Assembly (NCBI GenBank): GCA_903825945.1
Contig: CAIKCJ010000008.1
Span: forward strand, 1 to 35,600
Source: an uncultured Actinomycetes bacterium
GTDB lineage: Bacteria > Actinomycetota > Actinomycetes > Nanopelagicales > Nanopelagicaceae
Reading direction: 5' to 3'
Length of the DNA stretch: 35,600 nt
A program made the position numbers and the translations under genes. The notes beneath the pieces were generated by a model that worked only from the letters and a program-made list of their open reading frames with translations, was not told the origin of the DNA and searched no databases. Shown here in pieces: positions 25,470-33,253 of this stretch; position 1 is the stretch's first letter; each line of letters begins with the position of its first letter.

Positions 25470-25481
25470 GAGCCAAAGGTA
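25470..25481 (-). promoter_or_regulatory. Leaderless -10 for the MacAB-like operon
   Basis: TACCTT (25481-25476, minus strand) is followed by TGGCTC and the ATG at 25469. A more distant pair TTTACA and TAGGAA also exists upstream; its 19-bp spacing is poor, so the leaderless site is preferred. Confidence 0.45.
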
Positions 25482-25532
25482 GAGGCCAATTCCTACCGCT
25501 ACCCGTTATCCACCTGTAAATTGGCTGTGAGA

Positions 25533-26300
25533 TTATCGATCCAGCGGAATAGTCCAAGCGGTATCGCTATGGCGCTCGATCACCCACGCTGAGTACTCCT
25601 TGAGCTCTGGCTTCATGAAAATCCCAGCCCCATCCTTGCCATCAACCATGAGCGCCGTGGCTAGGGCGTCGGCTAATCCGCCATCTGGACCCATGACTGT
25701 GGCGCTGGCCGCCCCGATGGCGATCAAGCCATCGCGCGGATTGATGATGTGGGCGCCAATTTCGTACTGACCAGAGGTCGCAACCGCGCCGCTGGTGATC
25801 TCAAAAACCTTGACTACCTTGAATTTATTTTCTGGATCCCGGATCCCGATCGACCATGGCTGACCTGGCTCTACCCCACCAACGAGCGAGAGATCACCGG
25901 CTGCATTTATCTGGACATGTTCGGCGCCATATTTCTTAAGGATGGCGATGCAGCGATCGGCCGCCCAACCTTTTACATACCCCGACGGATCAAAACCCTT
26001 TTTCACAGCCCATGGATCAAATGCGCCATTCGTAAGTTCGCGGGCCGCAAGGCAGAGCTGCCAGACCTCCTGCATCTGTGGGCTAGCGTCGCTGATGTCG
26101 ATCTCTTTGCGACGAAGTTTGGAGACTTCGGATTCGGATTTAAATGGCGAGAAGATCTCATCAACCTTCTTCACATAAGCCTTAAGTTCTTCGATCCCAG
26201 CATTGAGTTCACTCGCATCCACACTCGATGATGCTGCCTCTGCATAAAGGATTGTTCCCCAGACATCGATCTCAGCTGCGACACGAGTCAGTTCACTCAT
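25533..26300 (-). CDS. apbE: ApbE-like FAD:protein FMN transferase
   Basis: This 255-residue enzyme attaches FMN covalently, through phosphate, to Thr/Ser of target proteins using FAD and a divalent metal. Motifs are FDPSGYVKGWAAD (about 127-139), INAAGDLSL, SGAVATSGQYE, HIINPRDG and the metal-binding LADALATAL. No signal peptide or lipobox is visible, though family members usually act outside the membrane. The target is almost certainly the FMN-binding protein just upstream; the two overlap as TAATG. Confidence 0.9.
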   Translation of the reverse strand: MSELTRVAAEIDVWGTILYAEAASSSVDASELNAGIEELKAYVKKVDEIFSPFKSESEVSKLRRKEIDISDASPQMQEVWQLCLAARELTNGAFDPWAVKKGFDPSGYVKGWAADRCIAILKKYGAEHVQINAAGDLSLVGGVEPGQPWSIGIRDPENKFKVVKVFEITSGAVATSGQYEIGAHIINPRDGLIAIGAASATVMGPDGGLADALATALMVDGKDGAGIFMKPELKEYSAWVIERHSDTAWTIPLDR

Positions 26301-26986
26301 TACATACCGGCTTTAGAGAGCGCAGAGACAAGTGACTGGTAGAAGCCTTCGGATGTGTAAGAAGCGCCACCCACTCCTTGGATATTTGCAGACTGTGCCT
26401 GCAACGTCTCTTGAATCAAATATGGGATTGCTTGCGCGTTGATCTGCTGATCGCGGAAAGATTCTGTTGGATATTGCGGCGCAGTGACGTTGGTGATCTT
26501 GCCATTCGAGACTGTGATCTGGACTTGTACTGCACCAAAGCGAGTATCTGCAGCTGCTCCGGTGAATGTTCCTGAAGCACCACTTGCAGCTTTTGGCGCT
26601 GCTGTTGTTGCAACAGGCGTCGGAGTAGCGCTCTGCGCGGTTGCGTTAGCGGATGTTGTTGAAGCAGCAGAATTTGTTGTGGAAGTGGCGGCTTTTTTCT
26701 TCTTTGCCTTCTTCTTGGTGGTTGTAGTCGTGGTGGTTGTAGTCGTGGTGGTTGTAGTCGCGGTTGTTGCAGCAGGCGTACTCGCTGCTGCCGGTGCCGC
26801 AGCAGGCGTTGCTGCAGGACCAGTTGTAGCAGCTGCGCTGCTTGAAGAACCTGAGAGTGAAGCGCCCGAGAGCGAACCACCGCTCAAACCACCTGAGCTA
26901 CCAAATTGTGGAGGCGTAATAGAAACTACAGCGCCGAGTCCACCAATGGTGCCGCCGACGATCAGCGCAAAACGTTTAGATAGCAT
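26300..26986 (-). CDS. FMN-binding domain protein, extracytosolic
   Basis: This 228-residue protein has an N-terminal membrane/signal segment (FALIVGGTIGGLGAVVSI), a Ser/Gly/Ala-rich stretch, then 14 threonines followed by KKKAKKKK. The C-terminal FMN_bind domain (about 140-228) carries the attachment motif GGASYTSEG; the final Thr (about 211) should carry FMN. RnfG, NqrC and NosR domains are relatives. I chose ATG 26986 because GGAGGAG lies 10 nt upstream. It overlaps the reductase gene end by 11 nt. Confidence 0.86.
   Translation of the reverse strand: MLSKRFALIVGGTIGGLGAVVSITPPQFGSSGGLSGGSLSGASLSGSSSSAAATTGPAATPAAAPAAASTPAATTATTTTTTTTTTTTTTKKKAKKKKAATSTTNSAASTTSANATAQSATPTPVATTAAPKAASGASGTFTGAAADTRFGAVQVQITVSNGKITNVTAPQYPTESFRDQQINAQAIPYLIQETLQAQSANIQGVGGASYTSEGFYQSLVSALSKAGM
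26717..26761. repeat. Three tandem 15-bp units coding polythreonine
   Basis: GGTGGTTGTAGTCGT is repeated at 26717-26731, 26732-26746 and 26747-26761 (one final base change). On the minus strand it codes five threonines per unit in the FMN-binding protein linker. Probably slippage-prone linker DNA. Confidence 0.9.
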
Positions 26987-28334
26987 GGAATTCAAACTCC
27001 TCCGTATGTACCTTATCTTTTGGAATACCAGCATCTTTAGCTGACTGGAAGACCCTTTCTACAAGTGGCTTTGGACCGCATACATAGACTTCAGAATCAG
27101 CAAAGGCTGGGACAAATTTAGAGATGTATGCAGCAGTCATCGGGTGCTCTTTGCGCGAGCCCACAAGGTAGTGAATACGTGCCCCACGATGTTCTGCAAC
27201 TGAATCGAGCTCTTTGCGGAAAATCAAATCTTTCTCGCTGTGGACGCGATAGAGAAGGTCTACTTCTTTGGTGTAATCAACTTCATCTAAGAGCGCACGA
27301 AGTGGTGTGATGCCAACTCCGCCACCAATCAGAACAACATGGCCACGCGATGCTTTGCCAGCAACAAATGTTCCATAAGGACCTTCGAAAAATACTCGAG
27401 TACCTGGCTTGAGGTTGATGACATCGCTGGAATGATCGCCAAGATCTTTTACGGTAATGCGCATATACCCCTGTTGAGGTGCAGCAGAGAGTGAATAAGG
27501 GTGTGCTACTAATAAATGTCCGCGCTGGAGAAATCTCCAACTAAAGAACTGGCCACCCTGGGCACGAAGCTTCTCCACGCTTCGCCCGCGCATCACGATC
27601 GACACAATGCCAGGACCCTCAACCATGACATGGTCAATTTTTAGATCGTGACGCAGCGAGCGCGCGATTGGTATCACTATTCGCCAAAGAACAATTACAC
27701 CTGCCGAAGCAATGTAGAGACCTTCCCAGAAATACTTATTGAGTGGATGTCCAATAAACATCGGCCCGGTTAATACTTGATGCATAAATCCCAAAGCGAT
27801 CGCTGCATAAGTCAAAGCATGAATGCTCCACCAAGTCTCATACGTCATTTTGGCGCGAGCTTTTTTGTAGGAGCTCACTCCCGCCGCGATCATGAAGACG
27901 AAAGCAAGATCAGCTTCGATCATCCATGGATATTTAATGGTCATACGCCAGAGCTCCACCACGATCGAGACGCGATCTCCCCCGGCATAGCCAAGTCCTA
28001 CAAGAAAGACATGGAAGAAGATGAGATACAAAGACCAAGGACCAAGTTTGCGATGCCACCTGACCAAGCGATCATGACCGACAGAGCGCTCGATCCATGC
28101 AATACGCGCAACCAGTACCAAGCCGACCAGAGCAAAATATGAGCCGACCAGAGCCGCCAACCGTGAGATAGATGTAATGGTGGGATAGACCCCGTGCCAA
28201 TCAGAAGCCGACATTGATTCAATTTCGATCGCGACAGTGAGTCCCAGGCCAACGCCCAAAACAATTGCGGCCCAGTCGGCGTTGTAGCGCTCACCGATAC
28301 CGGCGCGATGTGCCAGACGTTTGGTCGTTGTCAT
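26976..28334 (-). CDS. Transmembrane ferric-reductase-like oxidoreductase
   Basis: This 452-residue protein joins a heme-binding membrane domain to a cytosolic flavin/NAD(P)H reductase. About six transmembrane segments lie in 20-220. Paired histidines His94/His108 (RWHRK, FFHVF) and His172/His185 (SIHAL, GFMHQ) look like bis-heme ligands. The reductase half has an FAD motif HPYSLS (278-283), an NAD(P) loop GGGVGITPL (337-345) and the terminal CGPKPLVERV. It should pass electrons from NAD(P)H across the membrane, here probably to the FMN protein. First gene with FMN_bind and apbE. Confidence 0.88.
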   Translation of the reverse strand: MTTTKRLAHRAGIGERYNADWAAIVLGVGLGLTVAIEIESMSASDWHGVYPTITSISRLAALVGSYFALVGLVLVARIAWIERSVGHDRLVRWHRKLGPWSLYLIFFHVFLVGLGYAGGDRVSIVVELWRMTIKYPWMIEADLAFVFMIAAGVSSYKKARAKMTYETWWSIHALTYAAIALGFMHQVLTGPMFIGHPLNKYFWEGLYIASAGVIVLWRIVIPIARSLRHDLKIDHVMVEGPGIVSIVMRGRSVEKLRAQGGQFFSWRFLQRGHLLVAHPYSLSAAPQQGYMRITVKDLGDHSSDVINLKPGTRVFFEGPYGTFVAGKASRGHVVLIGGGVGITPLRALLDEVDYTKEVDLLYRVHSEKDLIFRKELDSVAEHRGARIHYLVGSRKEHPMTAAYISKFVPAFADSEVYVCGPKPLVERVFQSAKDAGIPKDKVHTEEFEFHAI

Positions 28335-28346
28335 AGGGATATATAA
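28335..28346 (-). promoter_or_regulatory. Probable leaderless -10 for the reductase operon
   Basis: TTATAT (28346-28341, minus strand), 6 nt, then ATG at 28334; an overlapping TATATA at 5-nt spacing is equally plausible. No ribosome-binding site is close to the ATG. Confidence 0.4.
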
Positions 28347-28414
28347 TCGGGCTTTCCTGAGAGAAAGGTGGGAGCTAGGTGTGTGGAGGCTACTAGTTTA
28401 AGCGAAATGAAGCG

Positions 28415-29524
28415 TTAGCGACGGCTAGCAAGAACCCGCGCGTAGGCCTGCTTATGAGCCTCAATCATCTGGTGCATAGAGAATTCACGCTCTGCGCGCT
28501 GGGCCCCAGCCGCTCCCATGGCCGTTCGAAGCGTACGATCGGCGACCAATTGAGAAACGGCAGCCACCAATTCATCCACCTTTCGTGATGTAACGATTCC
28601 CGTCTGGCCATCTTCTACGACTTCGGCGTTGGAACCGACATCGGTTGCGATGACAGGTAGTCCAGCTAACTGGGCCTCAATCAGCGCGATCGGCATTCCT
28701 TCGTTATCGGATGTCGAGATCGCAATGTCTACCGCCGACCAGAAATATTGGGCATCGCTCCAGCCGATCACTTTGACGTTGGCAGGTGCGCCGGCTTTGA
28801 TTGACTCAAGGAGATCTCCACCGCCAGCCATAACGAAGTTCACGTCCGGAAGTCGAGCTGCAACTTCCAGTAGCAGTGCTGGATTTTTCACAGATGTCAT
28901 CCGCGCCATCCATCCAACGAGGACGGCATCGTGTGGCAATGCAACGTGTTGCAATAAGAGTTCTGTGCGCGCAGCAGATTTTTCATGATGTGGCAGCGCG
29001 TTTACTCCAGGTGGGATCGAGATCCAATCTTGGTCCAGACCAATTTCTTGAGCGCGGAGCTCTTCACCAACTTTTGCACCGACTGTAATAAGCAGCGCAC
29101 ATCGATTGGCCAATAACTTTTCAGAGATCATGATGAATTCTTTAGCAAGTGTAGAAAATGATTGATCCGCAAAGAGGTGTCCGTGGAATGTGTGTATGCG
29201 CTTATATTGTCCGCCAGGCAAAGAGCGTCCAAGGAGACCAGCTTTAAAGGTATGAGTATGGACAATATCCGGCTGGAATTCCCTAATCACTCTATAGATC
29301 TCAACTAATGCGCGCAGATCATTGAACGGTGAGATCTTTCTGCCCATATGTTTAAGGCGAATTACTTTCACCGCAGAGACAGAACTATCTTCGATCTCAG
29401 CGCCTTGGACATACCCAGTAGCAAGCAGACTTCCTGGGATCGCATCAACAACTTCACTCACATAGCGAGCAGTACCGCCAACATTCATTCGAGCGATGAT
29501 ATGTAAAACCTTAATGGTGCACAT
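28415..29524 (-). CDS. GT4 glycosyltransferase
   Basis: This 369-residue GT-B fold enzyme is of family GT4. The N-terminal half has HIIARMNVGGTARYV (donor/acceptor loop) and PDIVHTHTFKAGLLGR. The C-terminal half has VGWMARMTSVKNPALLLEVA and the nucleotide-sugar-binding STSDNEGMPIALIEAQLAGLPVIATDVG (E-x7-E type). It probably builds the polysaccharide exported by the adjacent ABC-2 transporter. The ATG at 29524 overlaps the end of the ATPase gene by 14 nt; the start is not strongly supported. Donor and acceptor unknown. Confidence 0.87.
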   Translation of the reverse strand: MCTIKVLHIIARMNVGGTARYVSEVVDAIPGSLLATGYVQGAEIEDSSVSAVKVIRLKHMGRKISPFNDLRALVEIYRVIREFQPDIVHTHTFKAGLLGRSLPGGQYKRIHTFHGHLFADQSFSTLAKEFIMISEKLLANRCALLITVGAKVGEELRAQEIGLDQDWISIPPGVNALPHHEKSAARTELLLQHVALPHDAVLVGWMARMTSVKNPALLLEVAARLPDVNFVMAGGGDLLESIKAGAPANVKVIGWSDAQYFWSAVDIAISTSDNEGMPIALIEAQLAGLPVIATDVGSNAEVVEDGQTGIVTSRKVDELVAAVSQLVADRTLRTAMGAAGAQRAEREFSMHQMIEAHKQAYARVLASRR

Positions 29525-30254
29525 CCCCTAAATATGTCTCGATCACTTCATCGGGCGAGCCAAACGCTTTTGGACGGCCGCTCTCCAAATAGATGGCGCG
29601 CGATGACATCTTGCGCACGGTCTCTAAGTCGTGCGAGACCAGCAATACTGCGCAGCCACTATTCATCATCTCTTCTGTTCTAGCCTTTGATTTGTCGCGG
29701 AAATCTTCATCTCCGACAGACAAAATCTCATCAATCAGCAAGAGATCCGGGGTCACATCGGTAGCCGTGGCAAAAGCCAAGCGGGCAGTCATTCCAGAGG
29801 AGTACGCACGGATGGGGATATCCATATGCTCACTCAGTCCGGCCCAATCGGCGATCGCTTCGATACGTCCGCGCATCTCTTTCGGGGTGCGACCAAGCAG
29901 AGTTCCATACATAACGATGTTTTCAGCGCCGGTGAGTTCTGGGTTGAAGCCTGCGCCAAGTTCGATCATTGGGGCTACATGTCCGCGAACGATCACGCGA
30001 CCAGAGGTTGGTGGCAATACTCGCGCCACTACTTTAAGAAGTGTGGATTTGCCAGCGCCGTTGCGACCGATGACAGAGACAGTCTCGCCTCGCGCAATAT
30101 CAAATGAGACCCCGTTGAGTGCGAAGAATTCTTCATAGGACATGCGACGCTTAATGGTGTCGATCGCGGTCTGCTTGAGAGATGAGACGCGGTGGCGCGT
30201 GCGACGGTACGCCAGCTTTGCATTGGTAACCTCGACAATTTTTTCGTTGCTCAT
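29511..30254 (-). CDS. ABC-2 polysaccharide exporter ATPase (Wzt/TagH-like)
   Basis: This 247-residue ATPase is of the polysaccharide/teichoic-acid export group. The basic N-terminal insert (YRRTRHRVSSLKQ, KRRMSYEEFFAL) marks this subfamily. Walker A is GRNGAGKST (63-71), the Q-loop region is followed by LGAGFNPELTGAENI, the signature is YSSGMTARLAFA and Walker B is LLLIDEILSVGD. It lacks the C-terminal carbohydrate-binding extension of O9a Wzt. ATGA overlap with the permease gene. Confidence 0.92.
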   Translation of the reverse strand: MSNEKIVEVTNAKLAYRRTRHRVSSLKQTAIDTIKRRMSYEEFFALNGVSFDIARGETVSVIGRNGAGKSTLLKVVARVLPPTSGRVIVRGHVAPMIELGAGFNPELTGAENIVMYGTLLGRTPKEMRGRIEAIADWAGLSEHMDIPIRAYSSGMTARLAFATATDVTPDLLLIDEILSVGDEDFRDKSKARTEEMMNSGCAVLLVSHDLETVRKMSSRAIYLESGRPKAFGSPDEVIETYLGDVHH

Positions 30255-31090
30255 AGTTTTGCCATCAATTTCGGCCAGCGCTTCATAAATACATAGAAGC
30301 CAACAAAGAATGCAATTACTGATGATGCGAACATCATCTCCCAGTTAAAGAGGGTCGAGACTCCGCCATTACCAAATTCGTGTCGGAAGATCTGCAAGAA
30401 AGATTCCAGCGGGTTGAGCTGGATGACATCGCGGGTATGAGGTCCAAGGACGCTGATTGGGTAAAAGACTGGCGTCATATATTGCAGCGCCATCAAGAAG
30501 ATATTGATCAGAGATCTGGAGTCATCGAAATTGATATACGCGATAGCAAGAAGTAGTGAGAGACCAGTTGTAAATAAAATCATGCAACCAATGACAAGGA
30601 TGGCCATCGGGAAGTGCCAGGTAGGCGTCTTGCGGTAGATCGCAAGAACAATGGTCAGCGGAGCTAAACCGATAATGAAGTTGACGGCGCTTGAGATAGC
30701 AGCGGATGCTGCAAAAATTTCTGGGCGTACATAGACCTTGGTCAGAACTCCAGCACCAGTGGCCACCGAGTCTGCGCCCATCGTCAGCCCTTGGTTGAAG
30801 AAGGTCATGAGCAATACGCCCGAGAGCAGGTAAGGCAGGAATGGTGCGCCGCCGGGGAGCTTGGATTTAAAGACTGTATTAAAGACGTAGTACATGACGG
30901 CGGTTGTGAAGAGTGGGTTGAGCAGAGACCACCAGACGCCAATAACCGAACGCTTGTAGCGAACAGTGAGGTCGCGAACGACAAGGAGGCGAAGGAGCCC
31001 GCGGTTCTCCCAGATTGCTCTGACTTGGGAGATCACTGGGGTTTGGCGGATGCTTGAGTCATAGACCTGCATCGCACCCGTCTCAGACAT
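30251..31090 (-). CDS. ABC-2 polysaccharide export permease (Wzm/TagG-like)
   Basis: This 279-residue membrane protein has six predicted helices and the family features: an N-terminal amphipathic segment with LVVRDLTVRYKRSVIGVWWSLLNP and the later QYMTPVFYPISVL, LNPLESFLQIFRHE. It forms the channel for a lipid-linked glycan. It is first of a permease-ATPase-glycosyltransferase operon with its own promoter. Confidence 0.92.
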   Translation of the reverse strand: MSETGAMQVYDSSIRQTPVISQVRAIWENRGLLRLLVVRDLTVRYKRSVIGVWWSLLNPLFTTAVMYYVFNTVFKSKLPGGAPFLPYLLSGVLLMTFFNQGLTMGADSVATGAGVLTKVYVRPEIFAASAAISSAVNFIIGLAPLTIVLAIYRKTPTWHFPMAILVIGCMILFTTGLSLLLAIAYINFDDSRSLINIFLMALQYMTPVFYPISVLGPHTRDVIQLNPLESFLQIFRHEFGNGGVSTLFNWEMMFASSVIAFFVGFYVFMKRWPKLMAKL

Positions 31091-31103
31091 AGCGCCTAGT
31101 GTA
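31091..31103 (-). promoter_or_regulatory. Near-leaderless -10 for the export operon
   Basis: TACACT (31103-31098, minus strand) lies 7 nt before the ATG at 31090, within one base of the window's leaderless pattern. It occupies the 24-nt gap after the epimerase gene, so the export genes may be transcribed both from here and by read-through. Confidence 0.45.
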
Positions 31104-31114
31104 GATGATGCTCA

Positions 31115-32080
31115 TTAATGTGCGGTTCTAAGGAATTCGGCGATATCGCTAATAATGACACTTAGGTCGCGCTTAGGGCTCCAGCCCACCGTCCGCTTAA
31201 TCTTGGTGATATCTGGAATTCGGCGCTGCATATCTTCAAATCCTGGTGCATAGGCTTTCTCGTACAAGACTTTCTCAATCACACTCGATGAGCCAGTCTG
31301 TTCGATTACTTCGCGTGCCAAATCTTCGATCGTGATCTCATCGTCGTTGCCGATATTAAAAACTTCACCCAGCGTTGCATCGGAATCGATCACAGCTAAT
31401 ACGCCGGCCACTGCATCGTAAACATGGCAGAAGCAACGACTTTGCGATCCACTTCCGTACACAGTCAGCGGTTCCTTCGCTAGCGCCGCCGAAACAAAGC
31501 GTGGCACAACCATTCCGTAGTGCCCCACTTGTCGTGGACCGACGGTATTGAAAAAACGAACAAGGCGCACAGCTAAGCGCTTTTCTTGATAATAAAAATA
31601 GGCCATTGATTCGTCGATCGCTTTTGCTTCTGAATACGACCACCGACTCTTGAGTGGAGAGCCCACGATGCGGTCGGACTCTTCATTAAGAGGACCGCCA
31701 CCATTTTTGCCATAGACCTCGGAGCTGGATGCGATTAAAACTTCGGCGCCATGTTTGTGGGCAGCTTCTAGAATATTTTCAGTCCCGCGCAGATTGGTGA
31801 CTAGCGATTCCAGTGGCTTATCAACGATCGTGAATACCCCAACCGCTGCTGCAAAATGAAGGACGTGGTCCACTCGTGCCACCACGCTGTCGACCAAACC
31901 GACATCCAGGATTGATCCCGAGATAAATTCGAACGAAGGATTACCTACCAGATGCTCGATATTGTGGGAGTTACCGGTAGAGAGGTTATCGAGGCAGATC
32001 ACGCTATCCCCACGTGCAATCAGCGCATCGGTGAGGTGTGAGCCGATAAAGCCCGCGCCGCCTGTAACTAAATACTTCAC
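31115..32080 (-). CDS. NAD-dependent nucleotide-sugar epimerase/decarboxylase
   Basis: This 321-residue extended SDR enzyme has GGAGFIGSHL (7-16) for NAD, ASSSEVYG (118-124) and catalytic Tyr149-x3-Lys153 (YSEAK). SGSQSRCFCHVYDAV resembles the UDP-glucuronate decarboxylase (UXS) signature around RSFCYV. With the dehydrogenase beside it, UDP-xylose synthesis is plausible; a 4-epimerase is the alternative. Start GTG in a TAGTG overlap with the dehydrogenase stop. Confidence 0.84.
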   Translation of the reverse strand: MKYLVTGGAGFIGSHLTDALIARGDSVICLDNLSTGNSHNIEHLVGNPSFEFISGSILDVGLVDSVVARVDHVLHFAAAVGVFTIVDKPLESLVTNLRGTENILEAAHKHGAEVLIASSSEVYGKNGGGPLNEESDRIVGSPLKSRWSYSEAKAIDESMAYFYYQEKRLAVRLVRFFNTVGPRQVGHYGMVVPRFVSAALAKEPLTVYGSGSQSRCFCHVYDAVAGVLAVIDSDATLGEVFNIGNDDEITIEDLAREVIEQTGSSSVIEKVLYEKAYAPGFEDMQRRIPDITKIKRTVGWSPKRDLSVIISDIAEFLRTAH

Positions 32081-33252
32081 TAGTAACCACCACGTGTATT
32101 AAGGAGTTGGGTATCGCCAAGTAAGCCTAGATCAGTACCCGTGTGAGGATTGACCAATATTGCCAAGTCATAGCCCGCGGAGAGCGGTGATGTCAGCTCC
32201 CCGTTCCAGATGCCAACTAATTCATCGTGCCAACTCACCAGCGCTCCAGCTTTGCGAAGCAGCGAGATCAGCCCAGCTGCGGGGGTTTCGCGCACATCAG
32301 CTACTTCTGGCTTATAGGCGATTCCCACAACCAAAATTTTGCGACCAACAAGTGAGCCCAACATGCCATTAGCAACACCAACAAAGTAGGACGGCATCGA
32401 AAGATTCACATCGTTAGCCAGATCAATAAATCGCATAGGAGCACCCACGGTTCGTGCAGCCGCCACCAAGTACGAAGGATCGACTGGAATGCAATGTCCG
32501 CCTACTCCAGCACCTGGATAGAAAGGCATAAAGCCATATGGCTTAGTTGCTGCAGCATCGATAACTTCCCTGACATCGATCCCTAGCTTGGAACAAAATC
32601 CCGCGATCTCATTAATAAATGAGATATTGACCAAACGAAAACTGTTCTCTAGCAATTTGGCGGTCTCGATTACCTCGACAGAGCTGCCGACTGAGACTGA
32701 GGAAACAAATGAAGAGTAGAAAGCCAGAGCACGATCGCGTGCGCTATCTGTAAGTCCCGCAACAAGCTTAGGCGTGTTGGTCACGTTCCAGGTCTTGTTG
32801 GCTGGATCGATACGCTCTGGTGAATATGCCAACTCGTATCCCACGCCAGATTGGTTCAAAATATCTGCAACCAACCCACGAGTTGTACCCGGCGCAACAG
32901 TGGATTCAATGATCACAAGCGTGTCTGCTACAAGCTGCGATGCAACAGAGCCCAGCGCAGAGGTAAGCGCACTTAGATCAGGCTCATGCGAGCTATCTAG
33001 CGGTGTTGGCACACAGATCACCACGACATCTGATGACCCAATTGATTCGTAGGCAGTGCTCACGCTATAAAACGAGCCTAAGACGCTACTTATGAAGGTA
33101 TCGGCCACATCTCTGATGGGCGATCGACCGCTATCTAAATACGCCACCAAATCAGGATTGGTATCGATCCCCACAACCACATGCCCCGCATTGGCAGCAG
33201 CGATTGCTAGTGGCAGCCCGACATAGCCCTGACCAACAACAGATACCTTCAT
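32080..33252 (-). CDS. Nucleotide-sugar 6-dehydrogenase (UDP-sugar uronate-forming)
   Basis: This 390-residue enzyme oxidises the C6 alcohol of a UDP- or GDP-sugar to a carboxylate with 2 NAD. NAD loop GQGYVGLPLA (8-17), VPTPLD, ESTVAPGTT, SPERIDPANKTW and catalytic Cys254 in GVGGHCIPVDP are present. SPERIDP and the HCIPVDP form suggest UDP-GlcNAc/ManNAc dehydrogenase (WecC/TviB-like) rather than plain UDP-glucose dehydrogenase, but this is not certain. It is 1 nt after the ligase-like gene. Confidence 0.9.
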   Translation of the reverse strand: MKVSVVGQGYVGLPLAIAAANAGHVVVGIDTNPDLVAYLDSGRSPIRDVADTFISSVLGSFYSVSTAYESIGSSDVVVICVPTPLDSSHEPDLSALTSALGSVASQLVADTLVIIESTVAPGTTRGLVADILNQSGVGYELAYSPERIDPANKTWNVTNTPKLVAGLTDSARDRALAFYSSFVSSVSVGSSVEVIETAKLLENSFRLVNISFINEIAGFCSKLGIDVREVIDAAATKPYGFMPFYPGAGVGGHCIPVDPSYLVAAARTVGAPMRFIDLANDVNLSMPSYFVGVANGMLGSLVGRKILVVGIAYKPEVADVRETPAAGLISLLRKAGALVSWHDELVGIWNGELTSPLSAGYDLAILVNPHTGTDLGLLGDTQLLNTRGGY

Positions 33253-33253
33253 G

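Noticed and set aside
26484-27044. Valine/alanine-rich plus-strand frame over the FMN-binding gene
   Set aside because: A long run of valines is the antisense of the polythreonine repeat. The minus-strand frame has a ribosome-binding site, an FMN_bind motif and overlaps with both neighbours.
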